From: Cyathus striatus | Lineage: Eukaryota; Basidiomycota; Agaricomycetes; Agaricales; Nidulariaceae | Direction of reading: 5' to 3' | NCBI GenBank assembly: GCA_025738555.1 | Contig: JAOVFP010000001.1 | Span: forward strand, 2,852,001-2,916,000 | DNA: 64,000 nucleotides | Shown here: positions 11,901 through 24,443 of the stretch, in pieces | Layout of the letters: every line of letters begins with the position of its first letter | Numbering within the stretch: the stretch's first letter is position 1 | Notes under the pieces: model-generated | What the model saw: only the letters and a program-made list of their open reading frames with translations | What the model was told of the DNA's origin: nothing | The model's database searches: none | Translations under genes and position numbers: made by a program

Positions 11901-14117
11901 AGTGTTGGATTGTTCACAGTGGTGCAGTACCAGGTTGATGAGTTCAGTTTGATCGGCAATGGATCTATTTTTCATGAAGCCCGCCTGGTCTGGGTTGATG
12001 AGGTGTGGGGCTACTGTCGAGAGGCGGTTGGTAAGTGTTCGCGTCATAGTTTTGTAGTCTGTGTTGAGGACCGTGATAGGCCTATAGTTTTCGATGCGTG
12101 CTTTGTCGTTCTTCTTGTGGATTGGGCACATCCAGCCCTCATGGAAGCCAGTCCCAGGGAGGACTCCATTCACGCTGATATCAGTGTAGAGTTGGTTAAG
12201 AATGGAGATGATGTCAGGGGAAGGTTCTTCGCCCTTGAAAGATGCTTGGTGGGCATTGTCCAACCATTTCCAGAGTTCGACGGGGATGCCATCTAGGCCT
12301 GAGGATTTCTCATTGGGGACTTGTTGAAGAGCGGCACGTATCTCCTCATTAGTGAGATCACCAGCGAGTGTTACGGCCTCGGTGGGGGAGATGCGGGGGT
12401 GGAGGTGGGAGAGGGCCTCTTCGACAGTGTCATAGTGTTCTAGCTCATCCAGGTGGTATTCGAGGGAGCTCTGGAGGGTGTCATGGTAGCCCGTGGCTAC
12501 TGTTACCATACAATGGGTGTCAGTGGTATATTCAGGGACTGGGTTCTGTGGGTTAATGCATAGGGAGTGTATTGTGTCTCGTGGGCGATGTTCACAATTT
12601 ATGACATAGTCGAATTTGCTGTTTGTTTCTCCTTTGAGGTGGAAGTGCGCTGCGATTTTGCTCTGGTTCCATTGGGATTGGATTGCTTGGAGGTGTTTTA
12701 TGTTTGTTTCGATAGATGTGAGTTGGTGAGCCATTTCCTCGTTGCTAAGGTTGGGCATTTGACTGAGTGTTTCCTTCCGCCTTGTTTCCCATTTAGTGAT
12801 TTGGATACTGTGGCAGAGACCCTGTCGTCATGTAATATTGCTTACTTGCGTCAGGACCTCATCTTTGTATGTTTTCCAAAGTGTTTGTATATTCCTCTGG
12901 GGATCACGGGGGAGGGGAGGAAGTTGGTCTATGGCGGTGTTAAGCTCCTGGGTGAGTTTTAGAATGCATTGTTTTGCTTCCTTATTGTGGAGGATGTGTG
13001 CTGGGATAGCTCGTCTGCCTTTCCCCACAAAGGGTTCGGTTGGGGGGGCGAGTTGCACTGAGGCCAGGAAGTGGTCTGAGAACACTCCTGATGAGGATAT
13101 GCGCCATTCACGTGTGAGGCCCAGAAGTTTTTCATGGATGTATATCCGGTCGATTCGGGAGCGGGATGTGAGCAAATTGCTGAATGTATAGTCAAGGGAT
13201 GTGGGGTTTTCTAAGCGCCAGCCATCTGCTAGTTTGAAGTGTTGCTTCATGTCAGAGAATGCTTGTAGGACTGCGTCATTGTCACCACGGGAGGGGATGC
13301 GGTCTAGTGCATCTTCTGTCATGTTGAGGTCCCCAAGCAAAATATGGATTTTGCAGCAAGGGCGTTTCAGGTGCCAGGCTGTTTGAAGCGCAGGCCAGAA
13401 GGCTCAGTTTGCATGGTCATCGCCAGAGGGGGCGTATACTGCCACTATGTGGAGCCAGTCATCATTTCGACGACGCAGTGATACTGCGATCGCACGGCCA
13501 GGTATCAGTTCAGTGATTTGGTGTGTTTCCCATCTTACGATACTTTTGTTTAGTATTATCGACACACCGCCTCTTTGTGAGGGGAAATCCAGGTCAGGGG
13601 AATTTGCTATGGTCAGGCGAGGGAAGCTATCTTGGATGTCAACAAGTGTATCCTCCATAATGTGCGTTTCCTGTAGAGTCATTATGCCAATACGGGAGTC
13701 ATGCATTAAGGCGTGCACTCGTGTCCATTTGGGTCGTGTAGCTAGTGTACCTCCTCCTCTGATGTTAAGTGTTGCAATTCTGATTGCTGAGCGGGAGTTT
13801 TTGAATGAGTTATAGTCTAGGTTATCTATATTCGTTAGGACGTCAGTGGGGGTTCCCCCCCTGGGATCCAACAGAGTTGGATCCCCAGTCGTCTGGTCCA
13901 TGTTGTCAGCATGTTCCTCATTGTGAGATATGTTAGAACCCTCCCCTGCGAGAGGCAAAGGTTCAGGATGGTGCAGTCCAACCCCCCCAGGGTCATCGTT
14001 AGAAGTGGGAATTGCACCCTGATTCGCACTTCCTCTGTCCCCGGAGTTGCGATTAATCCTTGACCGGTCAATGTTATCTGTTGTGTTTATATAAAGTTGT
14101 TCAGTTGTATTCAGCAT
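8941..14117 (-). pseudogene. LINE ORF2: AP endonuclease, reverse transcriptase, RNase H (broken)
   Basis: The protein starts near 14117. The endonuclease domain (14117-12830) shows LQETHI, LGDLNM and SDHFLASVQL. The reverse transcriptase (12758-10530) shows YRPITVLNTDYKTMTR, the GVRQGDPLS region and the catalytic FADD box. A Cys/His-rich stretch (CQCEHC) precedes RNase H, with DGSC at 10230, AELVA and SDSQYC, then KGHSGNEGNDGADHL. Five in-frame TGA codons interrupt it (at 13404, 12828, 10530, 9607 and near 9408), each in a context where CGA (Arg) is the likely ancestor. One single-base frameshift lies near 10075 in an A-rich stretch. The rest of the frame is intact, so decay is recent and mostly transitional. 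ORF2 would have supplied nicking, reverse transcription and RNA removal. Confidence 0.9.
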
Positions 14118-14426
14118 TTGGGTTGGTATGGGGGTTTGGGTTTTTTCACCGTCACTACTTAGTATTGCTAATGGTATTTGTGGGATAGTGTTTCGACGAT
14201 GAGGAATTTGGTATCCTTTTAGCAGTACTAAGGCACTAAGTGCCGAGCAGTGTAAGCTTATGACGACTTACGCACTCATAGGTGGAGTCAGATAGAAGTT
14301 CAGTAGGCTTAGTGGGAGGGGAGAGAGGGGGGAAGCAGGCTATATTGTGGTATACTAGCATACATGCGGTAGAACTATTTTATCATGAGTGGGGGGAGGT
14401 CTATATGGTGCTATCTGACTCTCGCT

Positions 14427-16141
14427 TTAGTTGAAACCATGACCACTTGCTCTGCGCCCACGACCAGAGGAGTTATGGCCTCCTCTGGGACGTCCTGAGG
14501 CAGATCCCCAATTCGGTCCCTTGCTTTTGTTTGCTCCCCAGCTGGGTCGCTTTCCACTGCTGTTCTGTCTACCACCTCCACCTCCGTTGCTTGGGCGTTT
14601 GGATGGGATTGTGGTGTTGTGCCAGTCAGGGATGGCAGTGAATGGGCAGAAACGAACTGTGTGGTCCTGATTTGAGCAGGCGGCACACCATACAACAGGT
14701 GCCTGAAGTTCATTCACAGTGCCCAGGAGGGTGGGGATAGTGATGTCTTGCAGGGTATTGACCCAGATCTGTTCACCTTCCATTGTGGAGGAGGGGCAGC
14801 GAGTGTAGGACAGTGTCCACTCAAAGCCATGGCCAGCATTTGTATTGGCCCTGCAGGCAGTCACAGAGAGGGAGCAAAGGAAGATGGCAATGGCAACAGA
14901 TCGTTCATCTGGTGTGTCAGTGTATACATTAAGGAGGTGGTCATGAGCCTCATTTGCTGCAGCCCCTATGGATGCATTAGATCGGAAGGTGTCGCAGATG
15001 GATGAGAGAACACGGTTGATGTTGACTTTGGTGGGTTCATTGGCCTCGAGACCGCGCAGGTGGATAGAGAAGGTAGTGCGAGTCAGGGGGAGTGGGAGAA
15101 CAAACGTGGTGACTTCTGGAGTGTTCCAGACAGGTTGGCTCGAGATGGCTACCAGTTGTTGGCTGGTTAAGTTGCACAGGAGGTAGTAGGTAGGGGGGCG
15201 GTGTGTGGTGAAGCCCAGCTCAGTTACAGACGAGAGGTTGTGCAGGGTGAGGGGAAGGAGGTCAGGCTCCATGATGCCGTGGAGAGCAAGTTCAGCAACT
15301 AGGAGCTCACGACGACATGTGGGATCAGCCCCTTCATGGTCACGCCCTGCCCAGATGAGGGCTTTGAGGTCTTGGGACATGTCCTCTAGGACTGCTTTGC
15401 TGGCTGCAGTGAGGAGAGCTAGAAAAACCCATTCTTGTAGGACGAGTGCATTGAAGCCTCCTCTCAGAGGTGGAGTGAGTCCAGGCCGCGTGAGTGGGCC
15501 TGCAGGCGTTGCATTAGGAGGGGGGGTGTGGGTTGGGACAGATGGGGGACTAGTGGCCAGAGGTTCACGCTGTTGGGATGCGGCAGTACCATCTACATCC
15601 ATCCTAGACCCAGCAGATTGCTGGGAGGTGGATGCTTTCCTAGAGGCTGCTTCCTGGGCTGCAGCAAGTTTGGGTGGGGCCGGCACAGGTGCTTTGGCAC
15701 GTAGAGCTGCAGAGAAGGGTGAGTTTGCCGCTACTGTGGAAGCCGAAGTGAAGAATTCAGATTCCTGTATGTCAATATTGTGAGGGGTGCGCATGGTGTA
15801 AGCCAGGGGAGGCTTACCTGGGTGTCCCTGTCTAGCCGAACAAATGAGTGGGGACTGAGGACGTCACCCTGTGGAGTACCTTTTGCTTTTGAGGTTTGGA
15901 GTGCAGGAAATTGGTCGGAGTCAGTGGCAGCGACATTGGTGCGGCGGTTTATGCGAGTGGGCGCCTTTTCAGGTGATTGGACTTCAGCAATGGGGCGTTT
16001 ATCACTGGATTTCTCGGCTGGTCTGTATGGGGGGGGTGCAGGGTCACTAGTGGCAGATGCGGTGGGTTCAGAGCAGATATCCATGAAGGAGTCCATTTTG
16101 GGATGGCGCTTAGATAGAAGTGGTGATAAGGAGGCTTTCAT
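14427..16141 (-). pseudogene. LINE ORF1: gag-like RNA-binding protein (one frameshift)
   Basis: Reading starts near 16141 (MKASLSPLLSKR), continues to about 15795, then shifts frame into a 455-codon stretch beginning near MRTPHNIDIQESEF and ending at 14427. Near the C terminus is a CX2CX4HX4C zinc knuckle (CAACSNQDHTVRFC), followed by a Gly/Ser/Arg-rich tail, as usual for ORF1 proteins that coat the LINE RNA. The N-terminal half is Pro/Ala/Ser-rich. Whether the frame change is a mutation or programmed cannot be decided from one copy; I favour mutation. Confidence 0.85.
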
Positions 16142-16442
16142 GGTGTCTCCCGCTTTTATTTAGTCATTTTTAGGGGGGCTTGGGACTGTGTAGTGGGTCA
16201 TAGAAGCGAGTGAACTTTAAAAAACTATGAGGACAGGTATGGTCTGGGCTGGCCTAGCATACTTGTAGTGTCGAGGGCTAGGCCCTGTGGGTCTAAGGTG
16301 AGTGTGAACCGTCCTCACTGTGGAGGGTTTATGGGTGCTTGCAGCACATTATTTTGCCCAGCAGAGGAATCGGTGTGGTTAACTGATTTCATTGGTGGTA
16401 GTAATAATTGGTAGACATAGGGATGCGTACTACTGGTACAGC

Positions 16443-17500
16443 CAAGGGGGTCCAAAAATTTTGCCGAGCGATATCAGGTTAGGTAGGTAGGGTACCCTCA
16501 GGTGCCCTTAAATTTTTTCCAGACCTCACTTAGAAATTTGTCATAAAGTATAACTTTAGAGGATTTTTAAATTAATATATGATAAACCATTTTCAGTAAT
16601 AATAACTATGCTCAAAATGCGATACAGAGTAGCTGGTAACATTAGAATGAGGTGAGTTTATAGTGTAGGCATCATATTACACTAGGAATTTACCAAACCC
16701 AATAGAAGTTCCACCTATCTCGTGTAGCCTTGTAGGCTTTACAAATTTCAGAAATTGATGGATTTACAATACTTGCCTTATGAAAAATTATTTAGTAAAA
16801 CTGTACCTGGATGAACATGGGTATCTACGGCCCTTTGCATATGAATGTGAAACTAGTTGTGATCATGGGCTGAAAGGGTACAAGCTTTGAGTTCAAGATT
16901 GAAGAGAGTTGCATGTGAATAAGTGTATTCGGTCACCCTAGCTCTCTCACATGAACCCTGGGAAGACGTTCGAAGGGCTGAGCTCAAGCTGGCCAAGGCA
17001 TGTGGTAGCTAAATACAAGTGTACGACAATATAAAAAAGTAAAGAAAAAAGGTTAAGTGGAAGGGTGGGTGAAAAAGTAAAGCTCGAAGTCAAAGACTAT
17101 GGAGCTATCTGAGATGTAGAAGAGAACACGAAGAGAAAAGAGAACTGTAAGATACTTAAAGTTAACGTAAAAGTAAATACACGTATGAAATTGCCCCTAT
17201 GCCTCTCGAGACTAAGGCTCAAGTGGCAGGCAAGTATCAAAAACATAATATAATTTTACTTGCTTACGTAGACCGCGACCAATTTCATCGGTTGCCTCAG
17301 AGGCTTAGAGCTTAGAGGCTAACACTCGTACTTGTCAGACTGAGTACTACACTAACAGGCAAGATCATGTGATATAATTCTGATTATATAATATCTATAA
17401 CAGGTATTTAGTTCCCACAGTAGGTAGGTAGGGTACCTGGCATGGGGCTTAAAATTTACATCGACCTGATGTACATTAACAAAATTCTTGAACCCCCTTG
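16443..17500. mobile_element. TIR element (CAAGGGGG family, copy A) nested in the LINE leader
   Basis: The 1,058-bp element has inverted ends CAAGGGGGTCCAAAAATTTTG and its near-complement (CAAGGGGGTTCAAGAATTTTG). It is flanked by a perfect 8-bp target duplication GGTACAGC (16435-16442 and 17501-17508). GGTAGGTAGG-type repeats lie just inside both ends. No transposase is visible and the interior is AT-rich, so it is non-autonomous. The 8-bp duplication fits hAT- or KDZ-type elements. It is younger than the LINE it interrupts. A related element is at 44398-45131. Confidence 0.85.
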
Positions 17501-17745
17501 GGTACAGCGCGACACTCTTATCCCTTTTTCTCGCACACCTAGGACCTCCATCTGACTTTTTGCGCTAGGTTCCTTTCCAGTCATGGTGTGGGGGGGGCGG
17601 CTTGCAGCTCAGGCACTCCACTGGGTCCTCCGAGGCCTCACTACGGAGTCTCGTCACCTGTGAGCGATGGTTATGTCCTGTCCTTGTCCCCACGAAACCG
17701 TGGGAAAGTAACCAGATGGTGGTGGTTACAGATCAAGGAGCCCCC

Positions 17746-17760
17746 GGGGTGAACAGTCTT
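17746..17760. repeat. LINE target-site duplication, right copy
   Basis: This is a perfect match to 8682-8696 and marks the 5' end of the minus-strand LINE. Confidence 0.9.
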
Positions 17761-18110
17761 TAAGCTTTAACAGTGAACATAAAGTAAATGAGTCGTTGGC
17801 GAGTCTCGGTGAGTATTTGAATATATTCATTTCCGTATCATAAGAAGCTTTCTTCATATGGTGGAATGCTGTAACGGTTCTGAGTGTGCTTGCTGTATGA
17901 CTTGTCGCTGGTCACCACGAGCAGTTTCACAGTTGAGTGGTGTTAGCGCGAGCTCTCTAACACGTGTCGTTATTATTGCTTCTGACCTTCATCTATTGGA
18001 TTCCGCAGATATGCTTCTATCTGGCTACAGCTTCATTGGCACTCCAGTCGAAAGCTGCATATCCCCAAGTTAAGAATAAGCTTATGGAATTCTCAGCACC
18101 AATGCTATAA

Positions 18111-18125
18111 GATGATCCACGAGGT
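18111..18125 (+). promoter_or_regulatory. Conserved upstream motif of AAA array copy 3
   Basis: GATGATCCACGAGGT is identical to the motif before copy 2 and lies 241 bp before the copy 3 start codon. A TATA-like stretch and a 'TCTCGAGCAACTG' box follow near 18303-18332, also shared with copy 5. Confidence 0.45.
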
Positions 18126-18351
18126 AATCGTCTACCTATAACCGTCCACAGTCAATGAAAACTTGGTTTAACTTGGGGAACATATTACTTCAACGGGCGA
18201 CATGCTGTAGGCACTCTGCACAGATCATAAAACAACTTTGTTCGACGCAGTGCGCTTCTTATAACAGCAATCCAAAAAAAACTTTTTGGCGCGCGTCCCA
18301 GTCATTATATGTACTGGTCTCGAGCAACTGATCCAGTAGTATCCCTCAAGG

Positions 18352-21300
18352 ATGTCTGAGATCACACGAACCATCAATTTTTCCGAAGGCTTGGCTAGCA
18401 AGATTCTATGGTCTCCAAACGTGGACGAAGGTAATGCTACTACTAGCATTCAGTATCTCGTATCTTCTAACAGTCGCGAATACTAGGTTCTGGAAGGAAT
18501 TCACGATCCAGCTATGTCCTTGTCGCCCCCGACTCTCACTCTCATATGACATCACCCAGCGTGGAGGACCTTGCACCTGAGAATAAGGGAGAATCTGTCA
18601 CCGAGACGAAAGTTTCCGACGTTTCTGATGAGCCCGTTCCTCCCGTTGCTGATGGATCGAGTGCTGTCCTCGACGGAGCTACTAAGCCCACCATTGATAT
18701 TGTATCTGCCGATGATAGCTCTTCCAACGAGAAGGAAACGCCATCTCAGCACCAGCATATTATTCCTAAGCTCCCTGATAGTATTCAGGAGGAAATGAAG
18801 ACGCTCATATCCTACAAGTTTTCAGTTGATATTCAAATTGACATGGTGAAGGCGCACAAGGATTTCCATACGGAGAAGAAACAAATCATCGAGCCAGTCG
18901 TTCACTTTTATTGCCCCCACGCTGGGTGCAACGAGGTTATCGATGAAGCTGTCAGAGATATTGCGAAGCATGAAGGCGCTGAGGTTCTAACCCTTGATGC
19001 TTTGGAACTGTCTTCCGCGGAAACTGGCATCCTCGGCGATGGTACGTTACTTCTTGCAGTTGACTGTGCAATCTGTTTCTAACGTCAATTTTAGAAATTC
19101 ACGGGGCTCTTTCTGCTTTATATAAAGATCCCATTCTTCCTGATGAAGAAGAAGAGGACAGAAGCACCTCAGAAAGCGATCCTGATATCGACAGCAGCGG
19201 TGACACCTCAGATGAGGAAAGTGCAAAGAAACGCAGGAGGGAAAGGAGACATCGTCGTAGAGCAGCTGAGCAGTGCAGAAGAAAGGAGCGGAAGGAGAAG
19301 GAAAAGAAGAAGAATGAGGCACGGAAGAAGAAAGACCTGGAGCTTCAGGCAATTTTTGACGCTCTTATCTCTCTTCCATCATCCCAGGGCGTAAAAGATA
19401 CCGCGGCCTTAGCAAAGAAACGTATTATTTACATCCGAGACTTTGGAAGTATTGCCAAAGTATCCAGTCCCCTCATCGTGCGCCTTCTACGCGCTATCCA
19501 TGCCCGTCGCGTCGCAAAGTTCTCCGATGACATAGAATCAGAGGATCTCATCCAACCAACCCTACTCTTCCTCGGATATTCGAATCCGACTAGTACTAGC
19601 GCGATCGGGGAGTCGGTCTTCATTCATGGCAGTGAGGCACTCAGGGCGGCGCTTCCTCACATCGGCGCAGAGACTCTGCAGGATAATTTGACCTCGATCA
19701 CTTTAACTCCCATTGCTTCTCAGTTCTTCTTGAGCTCTCTTGTCGTGAAGAAAGAAGACCAAAAGGATGTTTCCAATAACGACGACGACGACCCTTTCAG
19801 TTTTTTGTACCGGATGCCAAGGTCAATTCGAAATCGGTTGCCAACACCAACATCAATAGCCCTCTCTTCCGTTAGGGTGTCCCGTTGCACAACCTTTAAT
19901 GGCCCACTTTTCTCCCTGAGCAGCTTCGACCTATCCTCTGCATCGCTAGCGATGTCTGTCTTCTTAAAGGGCGAGGAAAAGAAGGCATTCGCTTCATCGG
20001 AAAAAAGTTTGTGTGATCGCAGGAAGTCCGACGTGGCCAACGCGTGGTTTAGGGTATCCCTCACTCAACAAAAGCGGCGCCTTGCTTGCGATGATATTGT
20101 TAGCTTCCTTGAAAACGATGAAGATCTTCAGAAAGACTTAGTTGTGGACAAGGAGGGGGGGAGGAAGAATGAGGAGAAGAATTGGCTCATGCCTACGCTC
20201 AGCAGCCAGAAAAATTCCAAGCGAGATTCGGAAAAGGAACATCAGGGCCCATATAAAGGACAGGCACTACTTGCCCGTCTAGCCGAGCTCGCAAATTCCA
20301 GCATTTCTGTCGCACTTGACAAAGGAGTGGCGATTATCCTTGGACTGAGCAATTCTGGACAAACATCAGGCTCCGTTGATGTTCCAGAAGTCCCGTTATC
20401 TGCATTCACCAAGGCTTTCCGAATGCTTATCCACACCCACAAATCTCGTGCTGAGTGGTGGAAGAAAGAGCCAGAACAGAATGTCGATGACAACGTCAGC
20501 GTTGCGAATATTGGGAATGTTGGGAATGAGAAGGCTTCCAAGGAAGATCCAGTGGTCAAATCCGTCAAAAATGCAACTGACCTGACGGGTCATGAAAGAG
20601 CATTGCTTTCTTGCATCGTTGATCCGAGTATGTCTAACCTTATTCTTAGTACTGTGTTTTTTTATTGATCTTTGTAGATGAATTGGCAACGGCTTTCGAG
20701 GACGTCTGCGTTTCGGAGAAGACTGTAGACACTCTCCGCACCATCACATCGTTACGTCTTAGATTCCCCAGTGCATTTAAGTCCGGAGTTCTTAGTAGGG
20801 AATATATGGGAGGTGTATTGCTCTATGGCCCACCCGGAACAGGGAAAACTATGGTCTGCAGAGCGGTAGCACGCGAGTCTGGGGCGCGGATGCTTGTCAT
20901 CAAACCCAGCGATGTAATGGACAAGTGTCTTGGAGAATCAGAGAAACTCGTAAAGGCTATTTTCGTAAGTCAGTTATCATAAATTGACAAATTCCGTTCT
21001 AATAACTGCGTTCTATACAGGCTCTTGCATATCGACTGGCTCCTTGCATGATATTTGTTGATGAGCTCGATTCTCTATTTGGCAAGCGTAAGGAGGACGA
21101 CCAGAAATGGTACAGGGATATTGTGAGACGGTGCTTTCACTCTATTGAACTAGGACTGACTTTAAGGCAGTTGGCCGAATTTCTTCAATCTATGGACGGG
21201 CTTAAGTCGGCGAAGAAAAATAAGGATGCAGTTGTTATTCTGATTGGTGCTACCAATAGGGTGCGTAGGGACAAACCACATGGCAATATAGTGTCTGATT

Positions 21301-22648
21301 GATTACTTAAATAGCCGCAAGACATCGATGAGGCAGTTATTCGTCGTCTCCCTAGCCGCATGATGGTGGATGCACCTGATGAGAAGCAGAGACAGCGTAT
21401 GTTGTACTTAATACGACTTTTATGGACACTCTCTGAAGGCTATCTCAGGTATCTTGGAACTACACTTACGAGGAGAAACTCTGGACGAAGATGTCAAACT
21501 CAGCGAGATCGCAGCGAAAACCACCAATTATTCCGGTTCAGATCTTAAGAGTAGATCATTGATCTTATGCATTTTTCATTGGTGCTAACTTCGTTTCCAT
21601 AGATGTTTGCGTTTCAGCCGCCATGGCTTCTGTTAAAGAAGCTATTGGAGCCTTTACGTGGGAACCTATAAAGTCAAAAGACGTCCCGAAGGCTGGAGAT
21701 AATTCTACTTCAGGTGATGCCCATGACGACGAAGAAACTAACAAATCCCAGGAGAAGATCGACAAGAGAACCGTGAAGATGTGTCACCTCATGGCTGCGC
21801 TTACCGAAGTTCCTGGTTCCTTGTCCAATGGTCCGACTGGACAGAGTGAGCTTCAACGCTGGCATTCACAGTTTGGAGCTGGGGCATCCTCGCGACCAAG
21901 TTATGTCGCTGGCCATACTCAACCCGGTGGGTACAGTGGGGCAGGTAGTTATGGTTCCAAACCTGGTGGGTATACAGGCGCTGGTAACTATGGTTCGGGT
22001 GGGAATGCTACTGGCGCTGGTAAATATGGCTCAGGTGGGACTACCACCGGTGCTGGCGGATATGGTTTGGGTGGAATTGCTTCTGGCGCAGGAGGATATG
22101 CCAGCAAATATGGTTCTGGTTCTGGAACTGGCTTTGGAGCAGGCGGCAGTGGTATCTTTGGGTCTGGCGCTGGTGGCGGCCATGGTCAACCTTCTGGTGA
22201 AGCAAACGGCAACGTCGCTGGGGCTGCGTCGAACGCGAACTCTTCATCTCCTCTCAATATTCCTCGGTATGGCGGAAATCTGGGTGCTGGACTTGGGGTC
22301 GGTGCTGGCGGCTACGGATCCAATTCCAACGCAGCTTCAGGCGGTGCCGGACCGAATGACAACTCAAGCATTCCTGAAGGCAATGGAGCTACCTCTGGCT
22401 TATCATGCTACGGTAGCACATTTGGACGTTACGGGGGAGGTAATGGTGGGGGTGGTATAGGAGGCGGAATTGGAAATGTGGGGCCTGGTGGCTTTGGTGC
22501 AGGTGGGCCAGGAATTGGAGGGATTGGAAGTACAGGCAGCGCATTAGGAGGTCTAGGAAGCATCCATGGGATCGGAGGGATTGGATTTGCAGGAGACAAC
22601 GGGCAGGGTCCGTATGCGTCGATTGAACCGGTTGACGAACAGGGCTAG
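18352..22648 (+). CDS. AAA+ ATPase with Gly-rich tail, array copy 3 (complete)
   Basis: Nine exons (18352-18430, 18487-19041, 19095-20627, 20678-20964, 21021-21122, 21171-21260, 21315-21396, 21449-21550, 21603-22648) total 3876 nt, a closed 1291-aa frame. The first exon (MSEITRTINF) matches the paralogues. Exon 2 has the CPHxxC motif as FYCPHAGCNE. Exon 3 starts with a strongly basic coil, followed by the conserved middle domain. The AAA module has GPPGTGKT, FVDELDS, GATNR and RRLPSR. The pore-loop segment reads DKCLGESE, so the usual aromatic is a Cys. Exon 9 (about 350 aa) becomes a Gly/Tyr-rich tail ending in YASIEPVDEQG. One donor (21123) is gtgaga. The LINE sits about 590 bp upstream, so its promoter may have been cut from distal elements. 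Confidence 0.9.
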
Positions 22649-23139
22649 AGATGGTCCTCACTTCCATTCGTTATTTAGAAATGTGTCTTGTTCATTCAAG
22701 CTCTGTAATTTGCCTGTAATAGTATCCTTAGAATATTACATGTATAGCCTAAATATACACGTTGATTTTATTGAAGACTTTCGTAGGTACAAGCAAGGTA
22801 CCAGGTCAATGTCATGATGCAAGCCACGCATCAGGTGTTGAACTTCCTGCTTGCTTGCTACTTACAAAGTTGCGAGGCGTCGTGCTCTTCTATCTTACTT
22901 ACTTACACTTTGCTTTACGCCAAACATCATTATTCTTGATTTTTGGATACTTGGACTAGGATGTGTTAGTTGGTTGGATTGAGGTAAGTTCACGTTGACT
23001 CAACGTCAACTCTGATCTACTACGCATGCTCACTAAGGATGAAGCAAGTTTTTGGCTTATACCGCTCTGAATTCCATGTAAGTTATCTACATATATAGTA
23101 TTCCCCCTGGAATTTCTCCCACGGTCGCTTTTGGAACGC
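22649..23139. other. 3' flank of array copy 3
   Basis: Spacer with no supported gene. It leads into a remnant of a diverged Gly-tail paralogue at 23140-23245. Confidence 0.4.
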
Positions 23140-23279
23140 TGGGGGCCCGTGCGCGCTTTCGCACTGTTGAGCAGGTGCCCACGCCCGAACAGGTGGTCGT
23201 GACTCGTGCCTGATAGTGAGCAAAAGCAGAAGGATGAATGCATCATGTATCATCTTGCATATGTACTTACGCATTGCAG

Positions 23280-24432
23280 GAGGGAACAGTCGATGGGTCT
23301 TATTCGATTAGGTTAAAGAAGCAGGCGGGTATGATCGATTGATCCTCCGTCCCATTTCGGAATGCATACTGTACGTTTACTATAAAACCTTCCAGCCAAT
23401 AGGGAATTTCTTTGTGCGTGACAGAAGCTTCGAGCGTGTGACTTTGATGCGCTCAGCTACTCCGTCATTTTGCCGCCTTCGAAGCAATTTTGAGGTTTCG
23501 CACCTTTCGCCAGTCTTCGCCCCCACTTCATTGTGCGATTTATTTTATTGCGATTGAATATGGCACATAGAACAAGAAATTTTCATACTGAAGTATCTTC
23601 AAGCTTAATTGGTGAAAAATTGATGTCTTTGCAACTGGCCGGCGCACCAGGCGGCGTGAGTCACGGAAGTACGTATACAAGCCCATCACTTATTCCGCAG
23701 ACATCGTATTATGTAAATGTAGAAAACATACGAGTACTAGCACAGTAAATATGTATAAGTACCATTTAATGTGATTGCTAGGACCACATATGTTTTGTGA
23801 GTAATACTCTATGTTTTCTCATTTTAAACGTTATGATGTCGTTAAATATATCACGATAAACACTATTCAAGATCTTCAGAGGGTAAACTTCTGATTCACA
23901 AGTATTACTATATCACAAAGTTGTATGTTTCCTTCTATACTAGTCTTGCTGTCCTACTTACTTTTTCACCATTCCCATTATTCATATATGGGGTGTTTTG
24001 CATTTCTATGAGGCTATGGGTTTTAATTTACTATGGTGCTGTAAATATTAAAGATCCTCACCCTACAGTACATGCTACTCCGAGTGCTTACACCAAGCTT
24101 ACACTCCTAATCAAGGATTTAAAGAATCATAAATAGTGCATTAACTGTCTTATTTTATCTGCAGATATATTGAATAAGTGGAATGCCAGCTATTAGACAC
24201 TCTGAAGTAATATTAGAGCTTAGATTTGTCTTTGCAAGGGTGCGGGAAGGGGGGAGGGCGCTGCGGGCGTCACTCGGGGAGTACCTGAGCGCCGTGACAC
24301 TTTGAATTTATAAAGACTTGTGAAACATTCGCAAGCTTAATAAAATGTTTTATGGACGCTTAGCAGAGGTTCTTTCTTCCGATCTGCTTCTTTAAGCGCT
24401 CTAATTGAATAAGACCCATCGAGTGTGGACTC
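23280..24432. mobile_element. Non-autonomous TIR element, 11-bp target duplication (MULE-like?)
   Basis: The 1,153-bp insertion is flanked by perfect ACGCATTGCAG repeats (23269-23279 and 24433-24443). Its ends are inverted copies of GAGNNNACANTCGATGGGTC, continuing as TTATTCRATTAG. The duplicated segment near the window end has the empty site ACGCATTACAG at 62233-62243. The long duplication and G-starting ends fit Mutator-like elements. No transposase is visible; the interior is AT-rich with a GC-rich patch near 24240-24300. Confidence 0.88.
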
Positions 24433-24443
24433 ACGCATTGCAG

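Larger units (their letters stand above)
8697..17745 (-). mobile_element. Tad-like LINE (APE-RT-RNase H non-LTR retrotransposon), full length
   Basis: The element is 9,049 bp including a nested 1,058-bp insertion. Its 3' end is at the low coordinate: a T run at 8695-8733 is the poly(A) tail read on the opposite strand. A 15-bp perfect target-site duplication flanks it. ORF1 (gag-like, zinc knuckle) and ORF2 (endonuclease, reverse transcriptase, RNase H) run on the minus strand in the usual order, and a 5' leader of about 1.6 kb includes the nested element. This order is typical of the Tad1 group in fungi. Insertion was about 590 bp upstream of array copy 3. Both ORFs are now broken, so the copy is not autonomous. 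Confidence 0.93.

Noticed and set aside
12368..13191. Plus-strand open frames inside the LINE
   Set aside because: They are antisense to the endonuclease and RT coding region, with no recognisable domain.
23921..24136. Hydrophobic open frame inside the 11-bp-duplication element, considered as a membrane protein
   Set aside because: AT-rich sequence alone explains the hydrophobic composition; there is no conserved start or partner, and it is absent from the paralogous empty site.
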